Of a stretch of 48,557 nt of DNA, positions 39,444-47,778 are shown one piece after another (the first letter of the stretch is position 1; each line of letters starts with the position of its first letter). A program made the translations under genes and the position numbers. This DNA is from an uncultured Collinsella sp. (GTDB taxonomy: Bacteria; Actinomycetota; Coriobacteriia; Coriobacteriales; Coriobacteriaceae), in contig UQHR01000013.1 of NCBI GenBank assembly GCA_900540905.1, positions 1-48,557 on the forward strand. Reading direction: 5' to 3'. The notes under the pieces are model-generated. The model was not told the DNA's origin, searched no databases, and worked only from the letters and a program-made list of their open reading frames with translations.

Positions 39444-41672
39444 TTAGAAGTTGGCGTCGTTGAACTGGGTGCTCTCGAGTCCGTCGAGTTGCTGTTCGGG
39501 CGTATCGGCGACGCTCTCGAGCAGCTCGGTGGGATCGACGTTCATGCTCTTGCCGGCCTCGTTGCCGTTGACCAAGTCGTCCGAGAAGATGTCGACCTCC
39601 ATTTCCTCGGCCTCTTCGATCTGAACCTCGAGCGGCACCTGGGTGCGCACAAGTTTGACGGCCGGGCGCATGCGGGCAAAGAGCGGTACGTACTCAATGA
39701 TGATGGCCGAGTTCTCGAGACCGTACCAGCGTGCCGGGCTTCCGCAGGCGCGGCGGACGGCGTACTTGATGGCCATCACGCGGTGGTCATTGCGGTTGAT
39801 GTCCGTTTCGGGGGCAAGCATCTTGCGCAGCATGCAAAAGCGGAAGTCACCTACGTTGCCGCGCGTCTCGTAGATGGAGTAGGTGTGATGTTGCGGCGGC
39901 AGCTCGCCCGATGCCATCAAGTCGCCAACGATCTGACGCAGATAGGCGTTGACGCGTTGGTTGACTTTAAAGCCCAGGTCCAGGCGCACGCGGAATAAAA
40001 AGTCCGTGCCAAAGGTCTCGACGGAATACTCGTGCGTATAGGGTTCGTCGGTAACGTGCACGTTGATGAACCAATATGCCTTGGCGCGCTTGGGGTGCTT
40101 GTCCAGGATGGAATAGAGCACGTCGCGGTCGAGCGTGAGCGGGTCGGGGCTGTTGGTGAGAAATACCAGATTGTCGGCGAGCACGGGATAGGTCTCGTCG
40201 TTGCGCAGGCGGTTGAGCTGATCGATGTACTTGGAGACGGGCAACAGAATCGTCTGCGTGCGCTCGATGGCGGTGCCACGGCGCCACACGTACATAAGGC
40301 CAAACAGCAGTGCGGCCAGGAAGATCATCACATAGCCGCCGTCAAAGAACATGGTGAGGCACGAGGCAAAGAAGCACAGCTCAATGGCACCGAAGAGCAG
40401 GGCGAAGACGCAGGCGCCCAGCTTGTGCTTGAGAATGCCAGCGATATAGCTCGTCAAAAGCGTCGTGGTCATGAGCATGGTCACGGTAATGGCGAGGCCG
40501 TAGGCGCTCTCCATGCGCTCGGAGTTTTGGAACAGCAGCACGATGAAGATGCAGCCGACCCACATGATGTTGTTGACGAGCGGAATATAGAGCTGGCCCT
40601 TGGTGTCGCTGGGGTAGTGGATGCGCAGATGCGGCATAAGGTTGAGGCGCGTGGCCTCGGATACCAGCGAGAACGAGCCGGTGATGAGCGCCTGCGAGGC
40701 GATGATGGCCGCTACGGCCGAAAGCACGATGGCAAAGGGGCGCAGGGGCTCGGGAAGCATCATATAAAACGGGTTGACGATATCCATCGCGAGCATCTGG
40801 GCGTTGGAGTTATTGGCGAGCAGCCAAGCTCCCTGACCCAGATAGTTGAGGATAAGGGCCGCCTTAACAAACGGCCAGGATGCATAGATGTTGGCCTTGC
40901 CCACATGACCCATGTCCGAGTAGAGGGCCTCGGCGCCGGTCGTCGACAGGAAGACGAAGCCGAGTACCATGATGCCCGAGTGGTTGATGGGCGAGAACAG
41001 AAACATAACGCCGCGGATGGGGTTGAGCGCGCGCAAGATGGACAGGTTGCCGAGCATGTTGAACAGACCGGCGCCTGCCAGGAACAGGAACCACAGCGTC
41101 ATGAGCGGGCCGAACAGCTTACCGATTGACGAGGTGCCGGCGCGCTGCATGGCAAACAGGCCGCAGATAATGATGATGGTAATAATGATGACGTTAGTTT
41201 GCCCGTCACCCAACAGCGCGTGGCCCCACTCGATGGTGCGCAGACCCTCGATGGCTGTGGTGACCGTGACAGCGGGGGTGAGGATGCCGTCGGCGAGCAG
41301 CGCTGCACCGCCGATCATGGCGGGGAGAATCAGCCACGGTGCCACCTTGCGCACCAGGCTAAACAGGGCGAAGATGCCGCCCTCGTTGTGGTTGTCGGCC
41401 TTCATGGCGATTACCACGTACTTGACCGTGGTCACGAGTGTCATAGTCCAGATGACGAGCGAAAGCGCGCCCAGGATCATGTCCTCGCTGACGGTACCGA
41501 TGCCGCCGTTGTTGGCAACGATTGATTTCATGGTGTACATGGGGCTCGTGCCGATGTCGCCATAGACGACGCCGAGCGTTACGAGCAGCATGCCAGCGGA
41601 GAGGGGGATGGCTCCGTGCCCGCCTTGCCCGCGCTGGTCTTGGAGGTTTGCCTCCAGTTTGTTGTGTGCCAC
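39444..41672 (-). CDS. kup: KUP/HAK/KT family potassium transporter
   Basis: A 742-residue protein with 12 membrane helices in the first 450 residues and a cytosolic C-terminal domain. Kup motifs are 'LGVVYGDIGTSPMYTMKSI', 'ADNHNEGGIFALFSL', 'GDGILTPA'-like 'LADGILTPAVTV' and 'AQMLAMDIVNPFYMM'. It takes up K+ with protons. I prefer the GTG at 41672 (VAHNKLEAN) because AAGGGAG lies five bases before it; an ATG six codons earlier has no site. The extreme C-terminus is acidic. No c-di-AMP (ydaO) riboswitch is visible in the 140-bp leader. Confidence 0.93.
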   Translation of the reverse strand: MAHNKLEANLQDQRGQGGHGAIPLSAGMLLVTLGVVYGDIGTSPMYTMKSIVANNGGIGTVSEDMILGALSLVIWTMTLVTTVKYVVIAMKADNHNEGGIFALFSLVRKVAPWLILPAMIGGAALLADGILTPAVTVTTAIEGLRTIEWGHALLGDGQTNVIIITIIIICGLFAMQRAGTSSIGKLFGPLMTLWFLFLAGAGLFNMLGNLSILRALNPIRGVMFLFSPINHSGIMVLGFVFLSTTGAEALYSDMGHVGKANIYASWPFVKAALILNYLGQGAWLLANNSNAQMLAMDIVNPFYMMLPEPLRPFAIVLSAVAAIIASQALITGSFSLVSEATRLNLMPHLRIHYPSDTKGQLYIPLVNNIMWVGCIFIVLLFQNSERMESAYGLAITVTMLMTTTLLTSYIAGILKHKLGACVFALLFGAIELCFFASCLTMFFDGGYVMIFLAALLFGLMYVWRRGTAIERTQTILLPVSKYIDQLNRLRNDETYPVLADNLVFLTNSPDPLTLDRDVLYSILDKHPKRAKAYWFINVHVTDEPYTHEYSVETFGTDFLFRVRLDLGFKVNQRVNAYLRQIVGDLMASGELPPQHHTYSIYETRGNVGDFRFCMLRKMLAPETDINRNDHRVMAIKYAVRRACGSPARWYGLENSAIIIEYVPLFARMRPAVKLVRTQVPLEVQIEEAEEMEVDIFSDDLVNGNEAGKSMNVDPTELLESVADTPEQQLDGLESTQFNDANF

Positions 41673-41770
41673 GAGGACTCCCTTAGACATCCGGTTATCT
41701 GTCTAGGACAAAAACTTTATGCCGTCTTTATACATACAAGAGCAGTTTGGCACATCGGGTTATTTTAGAC

Positions 41771-41794
41771 AATAATCCTCAGCTGGGGATTATT
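41771..41794. repeat. AATAATCC/GGATTATT inverted repeat
   Basis: 8-bp arms flank TCAGCTGG in the gap between the EamA gene end and kup. On the minus strand ATTGTCTAAAAT follows, so it could be a weak terminator of the EamA gene or an operator for kup. Confidence 0.45.
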
Positions 41795-41828
41795 TATCTA
41801 CGCAGGTAGCATTTCAAAGCAGGGGCTT

Positions 41829-42740
41829 TTAAGCACGTACTGTCTGGGCGATGCCAGCCTTGGCGTTTGCGCGTTTGCCGGCGAGTTCGCAAAAAATCGC
41901 GCCGCCGATGATAAGCGCGGCGCCCATCAGGCGGACCGGTGTTATGGCTTCACCCAAAAGGGCGGCCGAGAACACGACCGCCGAAAGCGGCTCGAGGTAG
42001 CCGACGACGGCGACGGTCTGGACGGGCAGCTTGGCGACGGCGCTAAAGTAGAGCAGGCAACCAATGCCGGTGTTGACGACGCCGAGCATAGCGACGGCGC
42101 GCCAATCAATACTGGCGGCGACGCCGGCGGACAGGAACGAGGGAGCGCCCTGCGTGATGAGCGTGAGGACCAGTGCGGTCACAAAGGCGGCGCTCACCTG
42201 GAGCGCGGAGTTCTCGAGGCCCTCGATGTGCGGCGCACCCTTGCTGGCGATGACCATCAATGCATAGCAGAAGGCCGAGGCGATTCCACAGACGATGCCC
42301 GCAATGGGCATATTGCCGCCTAGACCTTGTGCTGCAATGAGAAAAGCACCGCAGGCGACGGCGACAAAGCCGGCGATTTTGCCGCCGGTCAGCTTTTCGC
42401 CAAAGATGAGCGGGGAGAGCGCCATGACAATGATGGGGCCGCAGTAGTACAGCAGCGAGGATACGCCGACGCCGATCGTCTGGTAGGCGCGGAACAGAAA
42501 AATCCAGCTGGCGCCCAGCGCGGCTCCCGAGAGGAGGAGGGCTGCGGCTTCGCGGGGGCGAGATGGCGCCTGCAACTTATGGCGTTGGGTGATGGCGAGG
42601 ATGGTGACAAGCGAGAGTGCGCCCAAAAACGTGCGTAGTAGCACGATATCGGAGCTCGGCAGCGCGATGGCAGCGGCGATGATGCCGTTGGAGCCAAACA
42701 ATAGCAATGCTGCTAAGTACGTAAACAGTCCGTTGTTCAT
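41829..42740 (-). CDS. EamA/DMT family transporter
   Basis: A 303-residue membrane protein with ten hydrophobic segments in two EamA repeats ('ALLLFGSNGIIAAAIAL...' and 'GIASAFCYALMVIASKG'), RhaT/RarD-like. It probably exports a metabolite or amino acid. It is divergent from a LysR gene over 118 bp containing nested dyads, the second such pair in the window. Its sequence differs clearly from the EamA protein at 2535, so the shared layout is not a recent duplication. The ribosome binding site is weak. Confidence 0.86.
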   Translation of the reverse strand: MNNGLFTYLAALLLFGSNGIIAAAIALPSSDIVLLRTFLGALSLVTILAITQRHKLQAPSRPREAAALLLSGAALGASWIFLFRAYQTIGVGVSSLLYYCGPIIVMALSPLIFGEKLTGGKIAGFVAVACGAFLIAAQGLGGNMPIAGIVCGIASAFCYALMVIASKGAPHIEGLENSALQVSAAFVTALVLTLITQGAPSFLSAGVAASIDWRAVAMLGVVNTGIGCLLYFSAVAKLPVQTVAVVGYLEPLSAVVFSAALLGEAITPVRLMGAALIIGGAIFCELAGKRANAKAGIAQTVRA

Positions 42741-42754
42741 GCGCTTCCATCCCC

Positions 42755-42796
42755 TCTATATCCGAGCATGTTCACTATGGGTGAACTTGATATAGA
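42755..42796. promoter_or_regulatory. Nested dyads between divergent EamA and LysR genes
   Basis: Outer arms are TCTATATC (42755-42762) and GATATAGA (42789-42796). Inner arms are GTTCAC (42770-42775) and GTGAAC (42781-42786). Their centres are about 2-3 bp apart. The position between the divergent genes suggests LysR binding sites; the outer arm repeats the half-site at 28667-28689. Confidence 0.55.
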
Positions 42797-42858
42797 AGAA
42801 AAGCGAATATAATGCATAGATAACATGACAAAAGCTCATGCATAGGTGGAGGGGTGCC

Positions 42859-43716
42859 GTGGAAACGAATGTTCAAAAGATGCAGGTCCTGCTCGAGACG
42901 GTGCGCGCCGGAAGCTTTACGCGTGCTGCCGAGCGGCTGAGCTATTCGCAGTCGGGCGTGAGCCGTATGGTGGCCGATCTAGAGGCCGACTGGGGCTTTA
43001 AAGTGCTTGATAGAAGCCGCGAGGGCGTAGTGCTTTCTGCCGATGGGCGGCAAGTTATGCCGGCGGTCGAGGCGTTATGCGAAGAGTTTGGCCGTCTGCA
43101 GCGACGCGTGGACGAGATGCGAGGGCTCATGCGCGGCAAAATCTGCATCGGTACGTTTTCGAGTGTGGCGACCCATGTACTGCCGCCGGTGATTGCGCGG
43201 TTTCGCGCCGATCACCCAGATGTCGATTACGAGCTGCTGATGGGCGATTACTCCGAGATTGAGCAATGGGTGGCTGAGGGTCGTTGTGACCTGGGCTTTA
43301 TCCCGCGCGAGCCACGTGGCGCCGGCATGGCGTCGCGACCGTTGGTGCAAGACGAGCTGATGGCCGTGGTGCCAGCGGACTCCTCGCTTGCCACCGCGGA
43401 GGTCGTTTCCCTTGCCGATTTGGCCAACGAGCAGTTTATCCTGCTGGAACGCGGTAGCGACGACGAGATTACGCCGCTGTTTCGCCGCGCGGGCCTGGCG
43501 GTGCGCTCTAAGCTGTCGACCTGGGATGACTATGCGATTATGGCTATGGTCGAGGACGGCTTGGGCGTGAGCATTCTTCCGGCACTTATCTTGCGCCGCT
43601 GTCAGTTCGATGTTGCCGTGCGTCCGCTCGAGGGACATCCTCATCGGCAGATCAATGCGATATATCGCACGGCCGATGTTTCGCTTGCCGCCGCCCGTTT
43701 TCTCGAATACCTCTAA
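42859..43716 (+). CDS. LysR-family transcriptional regulator
   Basis: A 285-residue protein. The winged helix is 'SFTRAAERLSYSQSGVSRMVADLEADWG', and the effector domain contains 'CIGTFSSVATHVLPPVIARF' and 'DDYAIMAMVEDGLGVSIL'. The last segment nearly matches the LysR protein at 3602. The GTG at 42859 is preferred because GGAGGGG lies just upstream; the ATG at 42838 has no site. It is divergent from, and probably regulates, the EamA gene. Confidence 0.9.
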   Translation: METNVQKMQVLLETVRAGSFTRAAERLSYSQSGVSRMVADLEADWGFKVLDRSREGVVLSADGRQVMPAVEALCEEFGRLQRRVDEMRGLMRGKICIGTFSSVATHVLPPVIARFRADHPDVDYELLMGDYSEIEQWVAEGRCDLGFIPREPRGAGMASRPLVQDELMAVVPADSSLATAEVVSLADLANEQFILLERGSDDEITPLFRRAGLAVRSKLSTWDDYAIMAMVEDGLGVSILPALILRRCQFDVAVRPLEGHPHRQINAIYRTADVSLAAARFLEYL

Positions 43717-43775
43717 ACGTGTACACGCCATTGTTTGCTTTGGGCAGATCTCGGAGTCCGATACATTTTCTTATG

Positions 43776-43860
43776 AAATTGAACTTTCGAATGAAGCGCC
43801 GCGTTATACTGCTTGCTAAATTGAACCATGGTTCAATTCGTGTTCTATAAATTGAACTTT
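43776..43860. promoter_or_regulatory. Phased AAATTGAAC operator array of the HTH-aminotransferase gene
   Basis: AAATTGAAC occurs at 43776, 43818 and 43849. The middle copy is half of the 20-bp palindrome AATTGAACCATGGTTCAATT (43819-43838). Starts are 42 and 31 bp apart, close to four and three helical turns, so all sites face the same side. TATACT (43805-43810) is a likely -10 between the sites. Autoregulation by the encoded HTH domain is the simplest reading. Confidence 0.72.
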
Positions 43861-43878
43861 GCCAGCAAGGAGGTTCTA

Positions 43879-45399
43879 GTGGCCCAAGAGACATTTAGCG
43901 ATCGCCTGCGACAGGCTATGTCCGATCGCGACGTTCGCCAGTCGGACGTGATCCGCGCATCGGAGATGCTCGGCAAAAAACTTGGCAAGAGTCAGATGAG
44001 CCAATATGTGAGCGGCAAGACGATCCCGCGGCGCGATGTGGCTGAGCTGCTCGCCCGTATTTTGGAGGTCGATGTTACCTGGCTGCTTGCCGGCGACGCC
44101 GATCAAGGCGAGGCATCATCACCCCGCAACGATTCCAAGCCCGAACCCCATCCCTCAGCTCAAATTGCAAGGAGCACCACCATGCGTACTTTTTCTAAAT
44201 CCACCAAGCTCGATAACGTCCTGTATGACGTGCGCGGTCCCGTCGTCGACGAGGCCGCCCGTATGGAGGACGAGGGCGAGCGCATCCTCAAGCTCAATAT
44301 CGGCAACCCGGCGCCCTTCGGTTTCCGCACGCCCGACGAGGTCATCAAGGACATGCGCCAGCAGCTGCCCGACTGCGAAGGCTATTCCAACTCGCGCGGC
44401 CTGTTCTCTGCGCGCAAGGCGATTATGCAGTACTCGCAGATCAAGGGCCTGCCCAACGTTCAGATGGAGCACATCTACACGGGCAACGGCGTGTCCGAGC
44501 TCATTCAGCTTTCGATGAACGCGCTGCTCGACAATGGCGACGAGATTCTGATCCCCAGCCCCGACTACCCGCTGTGGACGGCGTGCGCGACCCTTGCCGG
44601 CGGCCATCCCGTGCACTATCTGTGCGACGAGCAGGCCGATTGGTATCCCGACCTGGAGGATATGGAGTCCAAGATCACAAGCGCGACCAAGGCCCTCGTC
44701 ATCATCAACCCCAACAACCCCACGGGCTCTGTCTATCCGCGCGAGGTGCTCGAGGGCATCGTCGAGGTTGCGCGCAGGCACCAGCTCATGATCTTTGCCG
44801 ATGAGATCTACGACCGTCTGTGCATGGACGGCTACGAGCACGTCTCGATTGCCTCGCTCGCTCCCGATCTGCCCTGCGTCACCTTTAGCGGCCTTTCCAA
44901 GTCGCACATGATCGCGGGCTATCGTATTGGCTGGATGGTGCTTTCGGGCAACCAACGCTGCATGAGCGACTTCATCATGGGCGTCAACATGCTCTCGAAC
45001 ATGCGCCTGTGCTCCAACGTGCCGGCCCAGTCGATCGTCCAGACGGCGCTCGGCGGCCATCAGTCGGTCAACGACTACATCCGCCCCGGCGGCCGTGTCT
45101 ACGAGCAGCGCAACTTTGTGTATGAGGCGCTCAACAAGATCGACGGCATCTCGGTGGTTAAGCCGCGCGCGGCGTTCTACATCTTCCCCAAGATGGATGT
45201 GAAGAAGTTCAACATCACCGATGACGAGCAGTTTGCCCTCGACCTGCTGCACGAGAAGAAGATTCTAATCACGCGCGGCGGCGGTTTTAACTGGGCCGAG
45301 CCCGACCACTTCCGCATCGTGTACCTGCCGCGCATGGAAGTACTCAAAGAGTCCCTCGAAGACCTCGCCGACTTCTTCGATCATTATCGTCAGTCGTAG
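43879..45399 (+). CDS. XRE-HTH domain fused to alanine-type PLP aminotransferase
   Basis: A 506-residue fusion. Residues about 5-75 are an XRE/Cro helix-turn-helix ('FSDRLRQAMSDRDVRQSDVIRAS...SQMSQYVSGKTIPRRDVAELLARILEV'). After a Pro/Ser linker, residues about 102-506 form a fold-type I aminotransferase like AlaA, with 'NPNNPTGS', 'ADEIYDRL' and the PLP lysine in SGLSKSHMIAGYR. The GTG start follows AAGGAGG. An in-frame ATG at 44182 has its own AAGGAGCACCACC, so the 405-residue enzyme might also be made alone. MocR proteins are analogous but use a GntR HTH. Confidence 0.9.
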   Translation: MAQETFSDRLRQAMSDRDVRQSDVIRASEMLGKKLGKSQMSQYVSGKTIPRRDVAELLARILEVDVTWLLAGDADQGEASSPRNDSKPEPHPSAQIARSTTMRTFSKSTKLDNVLYDVRGPVVDEAARMEDEGERILKLNIGNPAPFGFRTPDEVIKDMRQQLPDCEGYSNSRGLFSARKAIMQYSQIKGLPNVQMEHIYTGNGVSELIQLSMNALLDNGDEILIPSPDYPLWTACATLAGGHPVHYLCDEQADWYPDLEDMESKITSATKALVIINPNNPTGSVYPREVLEGIVEVARRHQLMIFADEIYDRLCMDGYEHVSIASLAPDLPCVTFSGLSKSHMIAGYRIGWMVLSGNQRCMSDFIMGVNMLSNMRLCSNVPAQSIVQTALGGHQSVNDYIRPGGRVYEQRNFVYEALNKIDGISVVKPRAAFYIFPKMDVKKFNITDDEQFALDLLHEKKILITRGGGFNWAEPDHFRIVYLPRMEVLKESLEDLADFFDHYRQS

Positions 45400-45420
45400 G
45401 GGACAGAAGCTCCGTACAAT

Positions 45421-45461
45421 AAAAAGCTCCCTGCAGTTGCTTGGCTGCAGGGAGCTTTTTT
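45421..45461 (+). terminator. Terminator after the HTH-aminotransferase gene
   Basis: A 16-bp perfect stem AAAAAGCTCCCTGCAG/CTGCAGGGAGCTTTTT is followed by further T. Confidence 0.93.
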
Positions 45462-45475
45462 GTGGACCCGTGGGG

Positions 45476-45581
45476 CGTGGGACAAAATAATCAGTAGTTC
45501 TTGTCCCAGGTTCGAAAGAAGTATCGAGTTTGTTGCCACAGGCGACCCTGGGACAAGAACTACTGATTATTTTGTCCCACG
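45476..45581. repeat. 106-bp element with 35-bp perfect inverted arms
   Basis: The arms are 45476-45510 and 45547-45581, exact reverse complements, around a 36-nt loop. Each arm is itself bounded by GGGACAA and TTGTCCC, so four such boxes are present. It lies between the aminotransferase terminator and the deformylase-like gene end and contains no coding sequence. It belongs with the other GGGAC palindromes of this window. Confidence 0.9.
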
Positions 45582-45594
45582 TGGCGTTCTTGAA

Positions 45595-46005
45595 CTAAAT
45601 AACAATCCCGTTGCAGTGGTCGATTTCGTGCTGGATGATCTCGGCGGTGTAGCCCGAGAAGTTTTTGATGCGGTGGACGAAGTTCTCGTCCAAATACTCA
45701 ACCTTAATGCGGCGATAGCGGGTACAGGGACGCTCGCCGATCAGCGAGAGACATCCTTCGCTCGTCTGATAGGCATTGACCTGTTCAAGAATTTGAGGGT
45801 TGTACATCAGGAGCGCCCTGTTGCCGTCCTTTACGCAGATGATGCGTTTGCGCACACCGATCATGTTGGCGGCGAGCCCCACGCGCTCGTGCTCATGCTC
45901 GTGGAGTGTATCCAGGAGGTCCTGCCCGGTCGCGGCATCGTCGGGCCCCGCGTCTTCGGAAGGCAGGCGCAAAAAGAACTCGGATTTCATGATGGGCTTA
46001 ATCAT
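45595..46005 (-). CDS. Short peptide deformylase-like protein, AANMIG type
   Basis: A 136-residue deformylase-family protein. Motif 1 is VGLAANMIG, with Met48 in place of the usual Gln; motif 2 is EGCLS (Cys85); motif 3 is QHEIDH (His126, Glu127, His130), fully intact. Similar short AANM proteins are common in Firmicutes and Coriobacteriia. It may remove formyl groups from nascent peptides at reduced or altered efficiency. The start MIKPIMK follows GAGGAG; longer upstream frames lack a site. Confidence 0.88.
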   Translation of the reverse strand: MIKPIMKSEFFLRLPSEDAGPDDAATGQDLLDTLHEHEHERVGLAANMIGVRKRIICVKDGNRALLMYNPQILEQVNAYQTSEGCLSLIGERPCTRYRRIKVEYLDENFVHRIKNFSGYTAEIIQHEIDHCNGIVI

Positions 46006-46106
46006 GGCGGGCTCCTCATGTCTTATGCTTTCGTGGACTTTTAATAATAGCGCGGAAGGAAAGCTGCGCGTCCGCGTTACAATCTTTTGACGTTGGACCA
46101 TGTTGC

Positions 46107-46164
46107 CAGATTCGTCGTGTACGGCGTCTGGCGTAAGTCTAGGGCTCATTTTTCGCCCTGGACT
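46107..46164 (+). promoter_or_regulatory. Structured leader of the MFS transporter gene
   Basis: Two consecutive hairpins are visible: CCAGA/TCTGG (46107-46131) and AGTCTAGGGC/GCCCTGGACT (46136-46164) with one G-U pair and a T-rich loop. They precede the ribosome binding site by about 30 nt. No short leader ORF with a good site is obvious. This may be an RNA regulator or only incidental folding. Confidence 0.3.
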
Positions 46165-46210
46165 GTTCCTCTGGGGCGATGCGACTGTCGTTCCAAGAGG
46201 AAGGAAATGC

Positions 46211-47626
46211 ATGGGGAGCAAATCTCAGCAACAAGTTCAAGCAACGCCATCGGCCACTGCGGCACTTCTCGTCGTTATGTATATTGCAGCCTTTGTTGCC
46301 GCGTTTAACGAGAACATCATTAACGTGGCGTTGCACGACATTATGGCAGCCTTTTCGGTGAGTGCCACCACGGCGCAGTGGCTCGTTTCGGGCTACATGA
46401 TCGTGACGTCGATCTTTACGGCCATCATGGCCTTCCTGTCCGGCCGTTTCTCGACGCGCAAGCTGTTGTTTTTCGCATGCGGATGTATGGTCGCCGGCGA
46501 AGTCCTGTGTCTGATCGCTCCGTCGTTTAGCGTTTTGCTACCAAGTCGTATTTTGCAGGCTGCGGGATCGGGCATCTTGTTCCCGCTCATGATGAACGTG
46601 GTGCTGTCTTGCGCCCCGCGCGAGAAGCTCGGTCTGTATCTTAGCCTGGGCGGTGCCTGCATTACGCTAGGGCCGGCGTTTGGACCCGTAATCAGCGGTC
46701 TTATGTGCACGTTGTTCGGCTGGAGGGCGGTGTTCGTAGTGCCGCTGGTGGGCGGCATTGTGGTCGCTGCGGCGGGCGTTAAGCTTGTTCAGAATGTCGG
46801 AGAGCGCTCGAGCACCACGCTTGATATTCTGTCGGTTGTTTTGCTCGCCGCCGGCATTACGGCATTCGTGTATTCCGTAGGCGAGTTCTCGACCAATCCG
46901 ATTGCCGGCATCGTGGCGCTTTTCGCCGCCATTGTGCTGCTCGGCCTGTTTGCGGCCCGTCAGCTCAAGCTCGAGCATCCGGTGCTTAACGTGCGTCCCA
47001 TGGCGAGCGTTCGTTTTTGGCCCGCGTGCCTGCTTGTGGTGGTGTCGATGATGACGACGTTCTCGATGAGCGTTTTGTTGCCGCTCTATTTTGAGGGCGC
47101 ATACGGCATGACCGCACTTATTGCGGGCTTGCTCATTTTGCCGGCGATTGCCTGCAACGCCGTGACCTCGATTGTGGGCGGACGCGTGATGGACGCCCGT
47201 GGCGCATGGCCGCTGCTGCCGGTCGGCTTTGCCCTGATTGCCGTGGGGCAGACTGCCATCTCGATGACGGCGGCAAGTATGAACATCGGCGTCGTCGTGG
47301 CGCTGACCGTTGTGGTGTATGCCGGAGTCGGTTTGGTGCTGAGTCCCTCGCAGACGGCCGGCTTGGAGACGCTGCCTGCCGCTGAGCATCCTCACGGAAC
47401 GGCATTGCTCAACACGTGGAACATGATTGCCGCATCGTTTGGCCCGTCGCTGTTTATCGGCCTGCTCTCGAGTTCTGCCGCGACTGCCGGCGCGGCTGGC
47501 GCTGCGACCGACGTTGCCCAGGCGATTGGATTTGCAACTGCCGTGCGTGTGGCGGCTGTGATTGCCGTGGTCGGGTTCGCGACGTCGCTGGTGTACGCTC
47601 GTCGCGAGTCGCACATGTCGCATTAA
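46211..47626 (+). CDS. MFS drug-resistance-type transporter (DHA2-like)
   Basis: A 471-residue protein with about 14 hydrophobic segments. Helix 1 contains 'NENIINVALHDIMAAFSVS', which matches the DHA2/EmrB opening (D/N-x-x-I-V-N-V-A-L-P), followed by 'TTAQWLVSGYMI' and motif C-like 'LGPAFGPVISGLM'. Such pumps export drugs or host compounds such as bile salts using the proton gradient. The ATG at 46211 follows AAGGAAATGC. A structured leader lies upstream. Confidence 0.88.
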   Translation: MGSKSQQQVQATPSATAALLVVMYIAAFVAAFNENIINVALHDIMAAFSVSATTAQWLVSGYMIVTSIFTAIMAFLSGRFSTRKLLFFACGCMVAGEVLCLIAPSFSVLLPSRILQAAGSGILFPLMMNVVLSCAPREKLGLYLSLGGACITLGPAFGPVISGLMCTLFGWRAVFVVPLVGGIVVAAAGVKLVQNVGERSSTTLDILSVVLLAAGITAFVYSVGEFSTNPIAGIVALFAAIVLLGLFAARQLKLEHPVLNVRPMASVRFWPACLLVVVSMMTTFSMSVLLPLYFEGAYGMTALIAGLLILPAIACNAVTSIVGGRVMDARGAWPLLPVGFALIAVGQTAISMTAASMNIGVVVALTVVVYAGVGLVLSPSQTAGLETLPAAEHPHGTALLNTWNMIAASFGPSLFIGLLSSSAATAGAAGAATDVAQAIGFATAVRVAAVIAVVGFATSLVYARRESHMSH

Positions 47627-47778
47627 TGTGTGCACATAGATTCTGCAGCTAGATTGGATGGCGACACCATAAACTAATGGACGTTTTGCCGAGAGGCATG
47701 AATGTTTAAAGCGCAAAGAGTGCGCGACGGGCCCCGCGAATGGGGCGATGATGCCCGAGAGGGCCAAGAAGGAGTCTC

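Noticed and set aside
41673..41828. c-di-AMP (ydaO) riboswitch before kup
   Set aside because: The gap is too short and lacks the conserved ydaO blocks.
43828..43878. Starting the HTH-aminotransferase at the ATG at 43828
   Set aside because: That ATG lies within the operator palindrome and lacks a ribosome binding site, while the GTG at 43879 has AAGGAGG.
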